From Phocaeicola vulgatus ATCC 8482 (GTDB lineage: Bacteria > Bacteroidota > Bacteroidia > Bacteroidales > Bacteroidaceae), in contig NC_009614.1 in NCBI RefSeq assembly GCF_000012825.1, positions 3,224,001 to 3,288,000 on the forward strand: DNA of 64,000 nt. Reading direction: 5' to 3'. A program made the translations under genes and the position numbers. Positions 1 through 8,569 of the stretch are shown piece by piece. The notes under the pieces were generated by a model. It was not told the DNA's origin. It saw nothing but the letters and a program-made list of their open reading frames with translations, and ran no database searches. Numbering within the stretch: the stretch's first letter is position 1; each line of letters starts with the position of its first letter.

Positions 1-52
1 GGAAAATGCCATACAATTGTTTCACCCTTATGCTTTCTGTTTTTCGATTCAT
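1..52 (-). CDS. possible start of the next fimbrial-operon gene, cut by the window edge
   Basis: Downstream of the fimbrillin gene, an ATG at 52 on the minus strand opens a frame that stays open to the window edge (17 codons, start MNRKTESIRVKQLYGIF). A purine-rich stretch precedes it. Bacteroidales fimbrial operons often continue with further lipoproteins of this kind, whose N-termini are basic then hydrophobic. Only the first residues are visible, so neither coding status nor function can be established. Confidence 0.3.
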   Translation of the reverse strand, partial: MNRKTESIRVKQLYGIF

Positions 53-181
53 GTTTCTTTTTCTATTTTATTGTACGTCCGTGCTTTTTTAACCGTAGTG
101 ACAGGGAAGAAACATTCAACCCTGTCCGGTCTGTTTTCTTTCCATAGCCAGTATGTATCATGTTTTGGCTGCAAAAGGAAA

Positions 182-1321
182 TTATTTCTCTACATTAATA
201 TCAGAGTCGCTATCATCAGTCCAACCTTCCATATTATCCTCCACCGTAATCTTAATGGCATTCATCTTGATAGTCAATACGTAGGTATGTTTCGTTCCTT
301 TCTTGAACGTATTTTTCGGTAGTGAAACTTCTTTGTTTGTTATGGTACTTGTCAGATTACTTGTGTCGGTCACTTTGGTTACGATGTCATAATTGATTTT
401 CAGTTTTAAGTCACCTGCGTTGGTGGTACCGTTTTTGTTATTTACCGGAATAAAGTAAAGAGCTTCTGTATCTGAGAATAACGCGGTTGCATTCTGGTCA
501 TCACTTACATTGATAGAACTTTTATTATATCCCCATTGGTCGGTGGTTGTTTTATTTAAAAAATCACTCAGGTCTTGTTCTGTTGAAAAATAAGATGCGT
601 CAGGAGATATGGCTTCCCAAGTGTCGTTATCGAATTTATAAACAGCCTTGTTGTAAAGTGTTGTACTTCCTGGATCTAACTTTAATCCCGTTACAAAAAT
701 TTTGGTATCAGTACCTAAGTTCACATCTGGCTTCACCTTGATATTGGCTATTTGGGTAAGTACGTGACTAAACTTGAACTGAACCGTCCCCTTATTACTT
801 TCATTAGTTTGGTCTTGTATGGCAGTATGGCAGTCTGTTACCAAATCTATCATATCTTTCCAGTTATTAGAAGTCTTTACCTCAAAGGTGATTGTCGGAG
901 CGCCTTTGGCATTCTGTCCTGATAAAGTTATTTTTTGGTCTGTTCCAACTTCCGGTTTGGATTCATAAGGCGCATAAGCAAAGAATGTTATTTTCTTATC
1001 ATCTATTGGCCAAAAACGTAAATTAGTATATCCCCAACTATCAGAAGTCCATGTAGCATGTTCATTGTACATGAAATTAGGTGTTGTGTTTCCTTTTTCA
1101 CTATTCCATCCCGCACTGCTTGTCTGATAGGCAAAAATACCGAAACCGGCATTTGCTTTCAATGTGGACGTTGTAGTTTCCGTTCCTCTGGTCTGTACTT
1201 CCGTATATACGTCCAACCCGATTGTCCGGTTCGTATCCGGATTCATTTCTGTCATTTCATTCTGTGAGCAACCAGCTATAGTCAGTGTTGCCATCACCAT
1301 CAATAAACTTTTCACTTCCAT
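182..1321 (-). CDS. fimbrillin family lipoprotein (Mfa-like)
   Basis: Predicted pilin or pilus-tip lipoprotein of the Bacteroidales FimA/Mfa type, exported and lipidated, then placed on the cell surface. The 379-residue product has a hydrophobic signal at residues 4-17 and a lipobox TIAGC with Cys18. The body is rich in Thr, Asn and Asp. It carries the family-like segment FWPIDDKKITFFAYAPY near 103-119. An Arg at 45 (QTRGTE) lies where type V pilins are trimmed, but trimming here is inferred. It lies 43 bp after the DUF5119 gene, as the third gene of an operon whose promoter appears to be invertible. A stalk versus tip role cannot be decided from sequence alone. Confidence 0.8.
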   Translation of the reverse strand: MEVKSLLMVMATLTIAGCSQNEMTEMNPDTNRTIGLDVYTEVQTRGTETTTSTLKANAGFGIFAYQTSSAGWNSEKGNTTPNFMYNEHATWTSDSWGYTNLRFWPIDDKKITFFAYAPYESKPEVGTDQKITLSGQNAKGAPTITFEVKTSNNWKDMIDLVTDCHTAIQDQTNESNKGTVQFKFSHVLTQIANIKVKPDVNLGTDTKIFVTGLKLDPGSTTLYNKAVYKFDNDTWEAISPDASYFSTEQDLSDFLNKTTTDQWGYNKSSINVSDDQNATALFSDTEALYFIPVNNKNGTTNAGDLKLKINYDIVTKVTDTSNLTSTITNKEVSLPKNTFKKGTKHTYVLTIKMNAIKITVEDNMEGWTDDSDSDINVEK

Positions 1322-1364
1322 TTTCTACTTTTTTTAAAATTAATATTATAACTACCCATATCTG

Positions 1365-2372
1365 TCATATATCTATATCGCTGTTCACTTCATCGTTCCA
1401 TTTATCTACATCAGCGTCAAATCCTGAGCTACCTTCTGTTTTTACATTCGGCACGGTCTTTTCACATGCCATGTCAATAAAAACGCTCATAGTTCCGTCT
1501 TCTTCATCCAACCGTCTTATTGCCAAATCGTTAAAACTTTCTTCAAATATGGTCTTCCCGTCTACTAACTTTGCTTTCAGATGTAGGTTGTGTGGAATCT
1601 CTACATCGAAGCCGAACACACTAATAGTAGTGCTCAGCGTTCCTTCTGTTACCGAGCCGGAATCATAAATGGGATTGCTTAAGCGTAGCACTTGTGTTAC
1701 TGTCTTTTCCGAATTTTGTTTCGAAACGAGAAATATGGATTCTGCAATGCCGTCTAATGTGCAGGTAGCTTTTCGTATGTTGTTCATTCCTTTGATACGG
1801 ATTTTAACCGTTATTTTTTGAGTCAGTTTTTTGGGGGTGAAGCGTAAGTGACAACTATTTTCGTTCCTGGTGGAATTTCGGTTACTTTGTTGGGTAATGG
1901 CTGATGAATAGTTTTCCGGCATATCAGAAGTCACTTCAAAGCCTTCGATATAATCAGCGGCAAGTTCGTCAGGACTTTCCATAATAATTCTTTCAGAGGA
2001 TGATTCGTTCCTTATTTCCATCTTCTTTACATAGGCTTCTAGCGTCTGGTAGTTTTCTTCTCCTCTGAAACAGAGGTTACCAAAATCATCGAATGAACGG
2101 TTGAAAAGGACGACGTTGTAACATCCTTCTTTCAAGCATAGGGTCTTGTATGTACGGTCACCCATCAGTGCTACAAAAGGAGTGCTGCCATCGGTAGGGT
2201 AGAATATGGCGGTAGCACCATAATCCTGCTCTTTTTCATTCAGTCCTGACTGACTCCAATCGGCACTGATTGTTATTGTTGCTTCGGGCGAATAAGTCAG
2301 TTCGCGTCGGTTACAGGCAACTAACAAGAAAACAAAAAGGTAAAGGATATATAATGTCGGGGATATTCTCAT
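1365..2372 (-). CDS. DUF5119 domain lipoprotein of the fimbrial operon
   Basis: This 335-residue lipoprotein resembles DUF5119 proteins, which travel with fimbrillin genes in Bacteroidales and are thought to be accessory or anchor pilus components. The start is set at 2372 (MRISPTLYILY). A strong AAGGAGGT site lies just upstream, the start overlaps the stop of the preceding gene as ATGA, and a signal then follows ending in LLVAC (Cys20). A start further upstream would bury the signal peptide. The protein is mostly predicted beta strand and polar. The ATGA overlap suggests translational coupling to the Rrf2-like protein. No catalytic motif is visible. Confidence 0.75.
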   Translation of the reverse strand: MRISPTLYILYLFVFLLVACNRRELTYSPEATITISADWSQSGLNEKEQDYGATAIFYPTDGSTPFVALMGDRTYKTLCLKEGCYNVVLFNRSFDDFGNLCFRGEENYQTLEAYVKKMEIRNESSSERIIMESPDELAADYIEGFEVTSDMPENYSSAITQQSNRNSTRNENSCHLRFTPKKLTQKITVKIRIKGMNNIRKATCTLDGIAESIFLVSKQNSEKTVTQVLRLSNPIYDSGSVTEGTLSTTISVFGFDVEIPHNLHLKAKLVDGKTIFEESFNDLAIRRLDEEDGTMSVFIDMACEKTVPNVKTEGSSGFDADVDKWNDEVNSDIDI

Positions 2373-2707
2373 TTTGCACCTCCTTTCTTTGCCTTGTGTT
2401 TGAGTAGCCATACCAGTGTATGGTAATTCCTAGAAACGGATGTATAACGATAAGTGGCTATATTTATGGTTTGAAGTACGTTCAATAGGGATATTTGCAA
2501 TAATGGGCGACTAAATTCATATGAGAAAAGGATTCTTGTTTCTTTGTTTGGTAAAAGGCGGATGAGTTGTACTTTTTCCAGCTTATTAAGTAAATCTTTC
2601 CATTCTTCGTTTTGAAGGAGGAATTTGACCGGTTGCAGAACTTTGCTAGAAGAAAGGTCATGCAGTACGGCGATGGCTATTTGTGCACGTGTATATACGG
2701 ATAACAT
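2369..2707 (-). CDS. Rrf2-like winged-helix small protein, first gene of the fimbrial operon
   Basis: The 112-residue protein is laid out like an Rrf2-type winged helix: an opening helix (YTRAQIAIAVLHDL), a helix-turn-helix-like stretch around 28-52, a wing near 53-66, and an amphipathic tail. It has no cysteines in iron-sulfur-binding positions, so an Fe-S sensor role is unlikely. It is the first gene after the invertible segment; its ATG lies 22 bp inside the left repeat. Its stop overlaps the next start by four bases. It may regulate the operon or the recombinase, but this is inference from fold and position. The family call is tentative. Confidence 0.5.
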   Translation of the reverse strand: MLSVYTRAQIAIAVLHDLSSSKVLQPVKFLLQNEEWKDLLNKLEKVQLIRLLPNKETRILFSYEFSRPLLQISLLNVLQTINIATYRYTSVSRNYHTLVWLLKHKAKKGGAK

Positions 2708-2729
2708 GATAAACTTACTTTGTTAAGTC

Positions 2730-2746
2730 ATTACTTACCAAGTAAT
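2730..2746 (+). repeat. left inverted repeat of the fimbrial switch
   Basis: The 17-bp site ATTACTTACCAAGTAAT is the exact reverse complement of the site at 3047-3063. Each copy is itself a dyad of two 7-bp half sites (ATTACTT / AAGTAAT) around a 3-bp asymmetric centre (ACC here, GGT in the partner). This is the layout expected of a tyrosine-recombinase core site. Confidence 0.85.
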
Positions 2747-2886
2747 AGCTTATATTTTTCTCACAGGGTGAGGAAAAGCGTTTTCTTATTCTGTATTTAA
2801 TAAGAAAAAACATTTCGTCGGATAGAAAAAGATGTAAGAAATATGATTCCGTTTTTGAGATGTCAAAAATGGAAAGAGGTGTCGTG

Positions 2887-2894
2887 TAATTTTG
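2887..2894 (+). promoter_or_regulatory. possible internal promoter -7 element in the invertible segment
   Basis: TAATTTTG matches the Bacteroides -7 consensus TAnnTTTG exactly and points right. The nearest TTTG upstream (2854-2857) is 29 bp away, which is too far for a good -33 element, so this is weaker than the promoter at 3000-3031. Confidence 0.35.
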
Positions 2895-2999
2895 TAAATT
2901 AGTTAAAGTACTGACAGATGCAATATTGTGCTTGTGCTTATGTGTTTTTCTATAATTGAATAAAATATAGTGGATTAATACAGATTTATAAGCTTTTTC

Positions 3000-3031
3000 T
3001 TTGGATTTATGAGGAAATATTCCCTACTTTG
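3000..3031 (+). promoter_or_regulatory. outward promoter at the right end of the invertible segment
   Basis: A TTTG (-33) at 3000-3003 is followed after 21 bp by TACTTTG at 3025-3031, one base short of the TAnnTTTG consensus. It points out through the right repeat toward the 3' end of the recombinase gene. In the inverted state it would point into the fimbrial operon, with the start codon about 60 bp downstream of the -7 element. Confidence 0.6.
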
Positions 3032-3046
3032 TGAAAGTAATCATCC

Positions 3047-3063
3047 ATTACTTGGTAAGTAAT
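3047..3063 (-). repeat. right inverted repeat of the fimbrial switch
   Basis: ATTACTTGGTAAGTAAT is the perfect reverse complement of the left repeat. A further half site AAGTAAT lies at 3035-3041, 5 bp inside the segment, and could be an accessory recombinase contact. Confidence 0.85.
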
Positions 3064-3099
3064 TCTTCTTTTATTTGAATGGCTGTCATATGATATTCC

Positions 3100-4188
3100 T
3101 CATGCCACTTCCTTTTCTCCATTATGTGCTACTACCGAGATTATCAGTTCGTCATTGGCTATATCTACCTTTTCGTTTTCAAATGGTTTCAAGTAAGTTT
3201 CTGTCACCTTAATGGAAGAGTGTCCCAATGCCTTGCAGATAATACCGATATTTACTCCTGCATGAAATGCTAATGTCGCCCATGTATGGCGCGGCGTGTA
3301 TGAACTGAGCTTTACATCAGGCAGTAACAATGTCGCTATTTTTTCTAGCTTCAAGTTGAAGTTGCGCAGTACTCGGAGATAGTTCATATATAGCTCTTTA
3401 TCTTTTTTTATTTTTCCATTTTTCTGACTCTGTTCCTTTGCTGCGTTTTTTTTGTCTAGAATCGGAAATAGATAAATGGAATCATAATTCATATTCTTGA
3501 ACTTCTCTATCAGTTTCATTGCTTCTTTAGGAATGCGCACTGTTATCTGTCGTCCTGTTTTGTGACGGCTATATACAATATATTTTCCTTTCACATCTTG
3601 TTTTCGTAGATGGGCAAGGTCAATGAATGGCATTCCCCGGAATAGAAACATTAGTAAGAAATATGCCAATGCACATTGCATCTCTTTGGGCAATTTTTCT
3701 ATATCGGTGTGCAGTAGTGTATTCATTTGTTTTGTATCCAGTGCTCGTTTGGTCTGTGATTCTACCTTTGTGTATACATTATCGAATAGCTTCGGGTTAT
3801 AAGGCAATATTTTTTTATCGGCAAGTCGGTTATATACAGCTTTCAGGGTTCGCATATAGGTTGATATAGTATTCAAACTCAGGCCTTTCGGTACTCCATG
3901 TTTTCTATCTGACCTTTTCTTGTCGGTCTTTTTGTTTCTTGTTCCTTCCAGTCTCATCCATTCCTCATACTCTTTTAACCTGCCAGATGTGAAAGCTTCA
4001 TCTATTGGCACAGGTGTTCCTTTTCCTCCGTAAAACTCCGTAACGGATTTCAGTGTATAAGTATATGTATGTACTGCTGACCATTTTTTGTCTATTTCCA
4101 ACTGTTTGATTACTACTTGCATGTAAGATGCCAAGTCTGGTAATTTTATGGCTTTTGCCACTTCTGCATTTTTTTCTTTGTCATCCAT
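3100..4188 (-). CDS. tyrosine-type site-specific recombinase (probable switch invertase)
   Basis: A 362-residue tyrosine recombinase of the Bacteroidales integrase type. It has an N-terminal SAM-like DNA-binding region (about 10-130) and a catalytic domain from about 150. Visible catalytic elements are Arg near 184 (FLFRGMPFIDLAHL), the second Arg in YTPRHTWAT near 301 (the first His of the usual HxxR is replaced, as is common in this group), and LGHSSIKVTETYL near 320-330 with the nucleophile Tyr. It ends 37 bp from the right repeat of the 300-bp segment, so inversion of that segment is its likely job. An integrase role for a lost mobile element is an alternative. Confidence 0.88.
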   Translation of the reverse strand: MDDKEKNAEVAKAIKLPDLASYMQVVIKQLEIDKKWSAVHTYTYTLKSVTEFYGGKGTPVPIDEAFTSGRLKEYEEWMRLEGTRNKKTDKKRSDRKHGVPKGLSLNTISTYMRTLKAVYNRLADKKILPYNPKLFDNVYTKVESQTKRALDTKQMNTLLHTDIEKLPKEMQCALAYFLLMFLFRGMPFIDLAHLRKQDVKGKYIVYSRHKTGRQITVRIPKEAMKLIEKFKNMNYDSIYLFPILDKKNAAKEQSQKNGKIKKDKELYMNYLRVLRNFNLKLEKIATLLLPDVKLSSYTPRHTWATLAFHAGVNIGIICKALGHSSIKVTETYLKPFENEKVDIANDELIISVVAHNGEKEVA

Positions 4189-4562
4189 AATACTTTGATT
4201 TTAATTTCGCATCGTGCATAATTTCTGTAACAGCTATGCCGATGGGAAAGTTTTGGGATGCGAAATTTTTATTTTGACCTAATGAATTTAGAATATCACT
4301 GGTTGAATATATCGAAAGATAAGCATATATTCTCCGGAAGTTATCTTTCTTTTTGATTAAGGTATAGAAGAATTTCTCTAAATGTATTATTATGAGATGA
4401 AATAATCTTCGAATCAAATAAAGAAAGTCTGAATCTATAATAAAAGTAGGCTTATTTTTTTGATTCCCCCAAGAGAAGTATGCGTTTTTTTATTCGTTTA
4501 TTCCAGTGAATTAATTACCTTTGCATTTCATTGAAGTTGAACTGAGGTAAATAGATTAGGCA
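4189..4562. other. intergenic region between recombinase and yip1-like gene
   Basis: This AT-rich, 374-bp stretch separates two divergent genes. It holds the leftward upstream region of the recombinase, in which I could not pick a consensus promoter, and the rightward -7 element at 4516-4523. A 78-codon minus-strand frame at 4181-4417 looks non-coding. Confidence 0.5.
4516..4523 (+). promoter_or_regulatory. -7 element upstream of the yip1-like / smpB operon
   Basis: TACCTTTG matches TAnnTTTG exactly, 39 bp before the TTG start at 4563. No clear -33 TTTG is present at the right distance. Confidence 0.55.
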
Positions 4563-5132
4563 TTGAATTACAAAGATTTATTTAAACGAGTAATATCGCT
4601 GATTTCATCTCCGGCAAAAGCATGGGAGGAAATTGGCAAGGAAGAGGATAGGCGTAAAGTGCTGGGAGCATTTGTTTATCCCATGATAGGTTTATGCGGA
4701 TTGTCCGTTTTTATAGGTACATTCATTGGGAATACGGCAGGGGTCGCTGCTTTCCAGATAGCAATGACACGATGTTGTGCTATATTTGTATCCTTGTTCG
4801 GAGGATATTTTTTGGCGGCATACGCCATAGACCAGTTGGGCAAGAAACTGTTAGGACGTGAAGACCAGTATGAACTAAATCAGCAGTTTGTAGGTTATTC
4901 TATGGTAGTGACTTTTGTGCTCGATATTGTCAGTGGGTTGTTCTCTATTTCCATTCTCCATTGGATATTGCAATTTTATACTATATTCGTGGTGTTCGAG
5001 GGTGCACGTACCCTGATGAAGGTAAATGAAGAGAAACTGACACGATACACCTTGATTGCTTCAGTTATTATAATTGTTTGTCCGGCATTGATTGCCGCTG
5101 TGTTTAATGAGTTATCTGTTATTTTAAATTAA
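4563..5132 (+). CDS. Yip1 family membrane protein
   Basis: The 189-residue inner-membrane protein has about five hydrophobic segments (near 33-52, 60-85, 110-135, 138-150, 165-185) and the Yip1-like opening [12 protein letters not shown]. The function of bacterial Yip1 proteins is not known. The start is TTG: the codon two before it is TAG, so no upstream start is possible, the next in-frame ATG is at codon 41, and MNYKDLF is the opening typical of this family. The -7 element at 4516 gives a short leader. Its stop shares one base with the smpB start, so the two are co-transcribed. Confidence 0.75.
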   Translation: MNYKDLFKRVISLISSPAKAWEEIGKEEDRRKVLGAFVYPMIGLCGLSVFIGTFIGNTAGVAAFQIAMTRCCAIFVSLFGGYFLAAYAIDQLGKKLLGREDQYELNQQFVGYSMVVTFVLDIVSGLFSISILHWILQFYTIFVVFEGARTLMKVNEEKLTRYTLIASVIIIVCPALIAAVFNELSVILN

Positions 5133-5584
5133 TGAAACCGACTCCTATTAATATAAAGAATAAGCGTGCATCGTTCGATTATGAATTTATCGATACGTAC
5201 ACGGCAGGTATCGTGCTCACGGGAACCGAGATAAAGTCCATCCGTTTGGGCAAAGCCAGTCTGGTAGATACCTATTGTTATTTTGTGCAAGGCGAGTTGT
5301 GGGTGAAGAATATGCACATAGCCGAATACTTTTACGGCTCATACAATAACCATTCTGCCCGTCGCGAACGTAAATTGTTGTTGAATAAGAAAGAACTGCG
5401 GAAATTGGAAGAAGCCGGAAAGAACCCCGGTTTTACGATTGTCCCTGTCCGTCTGTTTATTAATGAGAAAGGACTGGCGAAGCTGGTTGTCGCATTGGCT
5501 AAAGGTAAGAAACAATATGATAAGCGCGAGTCATTGAAAGAGAAGGACGACCGTCGCGAAATGGACCGTATGTTTAAAAGGTAA
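5132..5584 (+). CDS. smpB: SsrA-binding protein SmpB
   Basis: SmpB binds tmRNA and delivers it to stalled ribosomes for trans-translation. The 150-residue product has the full core: [20 protein letters not shown] near 9-28, [17 protein letters not shown] near 33-49, and the basic C-terminal tail with [23 protein letters not shown] that enters the ribosome channel. The length is normal. The ATG overlaps the stop of the Yip1-like gene by one base, suggesting coupled translation, and metH follows after 37 bp. Confidence 0.97.
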   Translation: MKPTPINIKNKRASFDYEFIDTYTAGIVLTGTEIKSIRLGKASLVDTYCYFVQGELWVKNMHIAEYFYGSYNNHSARRERKLLLNKKELRKLEEAGKNPGFTIVPVRLFINEKGLAKLVVALAKGKKQYDKRESLKEKDDRREMDRMFKR

Positions 5585-5621
5585 GTGAAATCCGTGTTAT
5601 CCGTACCCCAAAAATAGACTT

Positions 5622-8375
5622 ATGGCTACATTAAAACAACTAATTGACGAGAGAGTTCTCATTCTTGATGGTGCAATGGGAACTATGATACAAAGGTATA
5701 ATTTGTCTGAACAGGATTTCCGGGGAGAGCGTTTTGCTGAGATGCCCGGACAGATGAAGGGCAATAATGACTTGCTTTGTCTTACCCGCCCTGATGTGAT
5801 AAAGGATATCCACCATAAATATCTGGAAGCAGGGGCTGATATTATTGAAACAAATACGTTCAATGCCCAACGGGTTTCGATGGCAGATTATCATATGCAG
5901 GATTTGTGCCGTGAGATTAATCTGGCCGCTGCCGGACTTGCTCGCGAAATGGCTGACGAATATACCGCGAAGACCCCTCATAAACCTAGATTTGTAGCAG
6001 GTTCGGTAGGTCCTACCAACAAAACTTGTTCCATGAGTCCGGATGTCAATAATCCGGCCTTGCGTGCTTTGACATACGATGAACTGGCCGCTGCCTATCA
6101 GGAACAAATGGAAGCTTTGCTGGAAGGAGGAGTGGATGCGCTTCTGATAGAAACCATTTTCGATTCCCTGAATGCCAAAGCGGCCATTTATGCTGCGGAA
6201 ACGGCAATGAAGAAGATAGGGCGTGAGGTTCCTCTTATGCTTTCTGTTACTGTTTCGGATATTGCAGGACGTACTCTTTCGGGGCAAACATTGGATGCTT
6301 TTCTGGCATCCGTACAGCATGCGCCTATTTTTTCTATCGGCCTGAACTGCTCGTTCGGAGCGAAACAATTGAAACCTTTTCTGGAAGGGCTGGCTGCACG
6401 GGCACCTTATTATATAAGTGCCTATCCCAATGCCGGACTTCCTAACAGTTTGGGACAGTATGACCAGACTCCGGAGGAAATGGCTTCAGAAGTGAAGGAA
6501 TATATCGATGAAGGATTAGTAAACATTATCGGTGGTTGTTGTGGTACAACGGAGGAATATATTGCAAAATATCAGGAATTGATCGTTTCCGGTTCTGCCT
6601 GGGTATCTCCTCATATCCCTGCCACCACTCCTGAGAGGCTGTGGCTTTCCGGGTTGGAGCTGTTGGAGCAGACTCCCGAAATGAATTTTATTAATGTAGG
6701 CGAACGGTGCAATGTGGCCGGATCCCGTAAGTTCCTCCGTTTAATCAATGAAAAGAAATATGAGGAAGCGCTAAGTATCGCTCGCAAGCAGGTGGAAGAC
6801 GGTGCTTTGGTGATTGATGTAAATATGGATGACGGTTTGCTGGACGCCCGGGAGGAGATGACTACTTTCTTGAATCTGGTCATGTCCGAACCCGACATAG
6901 CCCGTGTACCTGTTATGATTGACTCTTCCAAGTGGGAAGTCATTGAGGCCGGACTGAAATGCCTGCAAGGAAAGTCCATTGTCAATTCTATTTCTTTGAA
7001 GGAAGGGGAGGAGATATTTATAGAACATGCCCGTCTGATAAAAAAACTGGGAGCTGCCGTTGTAGTGATGGCTTTCGATGAAAAAGGACAGGCAGATACT
7101 TTTGAACGTAAGATTGAAGTCTGTGCCCGTGCTTATAAAATATTGACAGAACAGGTGGATTTTAATCCTCATGATATCATTTTCGACCCTAATGTACTGG
7201 CTGTGGCTACGGGTATTGAGGAACATGATAATTATGCGGTGGATTTTATCAAGGCTACCGGATGGATCAAAAAGAATTTGCCCGGTGCACACGTCAGTGG
7301 TGGCGTGAGCAACCTGTCGTTCTCCTTCCGTGGAAATAACTATATCCGTGAGGCGATGCATGCCGTGTTTCTTTATCACGCTATCCGTCAAGGTATGGAT
7401 ATGGGTATTGTAAATCCTGCTGCTTCGGTGCTCTATACGGATATTCCTGCTGATGTGCTGGAACGGATAGAGGATGTGGTCTTAAACCGTAGGCCCGATG
7501 CTGCCGAACGTTTGATAGAGACTGCTGAGGCGTTGAAAAATACGGCGACCGGAACAGAAGCGGTGAAACAGGATGTGTGGCGTGAAGAACCGATGGTAGA
7601 GAAACGGCTTCAGTATGCCTTGATAAAAGGCATTGGCGATCATTTGGAAGAGGATTTGGCAGAAGCGGTTAAACTGTATCCTAAAGCAGTGGATATTATT
7701 GAGGGTCCGCTAATGGAAGGTATGAATAAAGTCGGAGAATTGTTTGGAGCAGGGAAAATGTTTTTACCGCAAGTTGTGAAGACTGCCCGTACCATGAAAA
7801 AGGCGGTAGCGATTTTGCAGCCGCTTATTGAGGCCGACAAACAGGAAGGTGTCCGCAGTGCAGGAAAAGTATTGATGGCTACCGTAAAAGGGGATGTGCA
7901 TGATATTGGGAAGAATATCGTATCAGTGGTCATGGCTTGTAATAACTATGAAATTATAGACCTTGGCGTGATGGTTCCTGCCGAAATGATAGTCAGGAAG
8001 GCTATAGAGGAAAAGGTGGATATAATAGGATTAAGCGGGCTGATTACTCCATCATTGGAAGAAATGGCGCATGTGGCTGTAGAGTTAAAGCGTGCGGGGC
8101 TGGACATTCCCATTATGATTGGAGGAGCCACTACTTCCAAGCTACATACTGCCTTGAAAATAGCACCTGTTTATGGAGGTCCGGTCATTCACATGAAAGA
8201 TGCTTCACAGAATGCCTTGGTAGCCGCCCGTTTGCTGAATCCGGAATCTTCTTTTGAGTTTGTGGAAAGGCTGAACAAAGAATATGAGGATCTTCGTCTG
8301 AAAAACAGTGCCAAGCAGGTAAAAACGGTATCTTTGGAAGAAGCTCAGAAAAATAAATTGAACCTTTGGTCATAA
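5622..8375 (+). CDS. metH: cobalamin-dependent methionine synthase without activation domain
   Basis: MetH transfers the methyl of methyltetrahydrofolate to homocysteine through cobalamin. Three modules are seen. The homocysteine-binding part (about 1-325) has zinc cysteines in GLNCSFG near 242 and GGCCGTT near 306-307. The pterin-binding part (about 340-600) starts at [14 protein letters not shown]. The cap and B12 domain (about 640-890) has lower-ligand His760 in [10 protein letters not shown]. The protein ends at 917 residues, where E. coli MetH continues into a ~330-residue AdoMet-dependent reactivation domain. That domain is absent, and the stop is followed at once by a terminator, so this is not a frameshift. 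No cobalamin riboswitch fits in the 37-bp gap upstream. Confidence 0.95.
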   Translation: MATLKQLIDERVLILDGAMGTMIQRYNLSEQDFRGERFAEMPGQMKGNNDLLCLTRPDVIKDIHHKYLEAGADIIETNTFNAQRVSMADYHMQDLCREINLAAAGLAREMADEYTAKTPHKPRFVAGSVGPTNKTCSMSPDVNNPALRALTYDELAAAYQEQMEALLEGGVDALLIETIFDSLNAKAAIYAAETAMKKIGREVPLMLSVTVSDIAGRTLSGQTLDAFLASVQHAPIFSIGLNCSFGAKQLKPFLEGLAARAPYYISAYPNAGLPNSLGQYDQTPEEMASEVKEYIDEGLVNIIGGCCGTTEEYIAKYQELIVSGSAWVSPHIPATTPERLWLSGLELLEQTPEMNFINVGERCNVAGSRKFLRLINEKKYEEALSIARKQVEDGALVIDVNMDDGLLDAREEMTTFLNLVMSEPDIARVPVMIDSSKWEVIEAGLKCLQGKSIVNSISLKEGEEIFIEHARLIKKLGAAVVVMAFDEKGQADTFERKIEVCARAYKILTEQVDFNPHDIIFDPNVLAVATGIEEHDNYAVDFIKATGWIKKNLPGAHVSGGVSNLSFSFRGNNYIREAMHAVFLYHAIRQGMDMGIVNPAASVLYTDIPADVLERIEDVVLNRRPDAAERLIETAEALKNTATGTEAVKQDVWREEPMVEKRLQYALIKGIGDHLEEDLAEAVKLYPKAVDIIEGPLMEGMNKVGELFGAGKMFLPQVVKTARTMKKAVAILQPLIEADKQEGVRSAGKVLMATVKGDVHDIGKNIVSVVMACNNYEIIDLGVMVPAEMIVRKAIEEKVDIIGLSGLITPSLEEMAHVAVELKRAGLDIPIMIGGATTSKLHTALKIAPVYGGPVIHMKDASQNALVAARLLNPESSFEFVERLNKEYEDLRLKNSAKQVKTVSLEEAQKNKLNLWS

Positions 8376-8377
8376 AG

Positions 8378-8422
8378 AAGTGTCCCCCAAAAAGTTAAAC
8401 ACAAAACTTTTTGGGGGCACTT
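8378..8422 (+). terminator. strong hairpin after metH
   Basis: Arms 8378-8396 and 8405-8422 pair over 18 bp with a single bulged T and an 8-nt loop; the C5/G5 core is flanked by A5/T5. It starts 2 bp after the metH stop. The long stem could also be a dispersed intergenic palindrome. Confidence 0.7.
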
Positions 8423-8490
8423 CATAAAATTACGACTTTTTTTATCTGCCCATTTTATTCGAAAGAATAAGAAGCTATTTGCTAGCAAAC

Positions 8491-8542
8491 AAAACAGTAT
8501 CCCGCCTGAAATAACCCATTATATTAGGCGGGATACTGTTTT
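8491..8542 (-). terminator. terminator after the nucleotidyltransferase gene
   Basis: Perfect 17-bp arms (8491-8507 and 8526-8542, AAAACAGTATCCCGCCT and its complement) lie between the convergent metH and nucleotidyltransferase genes. A/T runs at both ends could let it act in either direction. Confidence 0.75.
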
Positions 8543-8569
8543 ATGTTATGGATATATTTCTAGGACTGC

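Larger units (their letters stand above)
2747..3046. other. 300-bp invertible promoter segment (predicted phase switch)
   Basis: This gene-free segment lies between two perfect inverted 17-bp repeats, between a fimbrial operon and a tyrosine recombinase gene 37 bp beyond the right repeat. Both promoter-like signals inside it (2887-2894 and 3000-3031) point right, away from the fimbrial genes. I found no TAnnTTTG element pointing left. Inversion would place the stronger promoter just upstream of the operon. The drawn orientation is therefore read as OFF. Invertible promoters are well known in Bacteroidales; this particular one is inferred from sequence. Confidence 0.75.

Noticed and set aside
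4181..4417. A 78-codon minus-strand frame between the recombinase and Yip1-like genes
   Set aside because: It overlaps the recombinase start, has no recognisable domain or ribosome site, and its composition is low-complexity AT-rich intergenic DNA.
5585..5621. A cobalamin or SAM riboswitch before metH
   Set aside because: Only 37 bp separate smpB and metH.
5640..7391. Long minus-strand frames inside metH
   Set aside because: They are antisense to conserved metH codons, with shadow-like composition and no domain.
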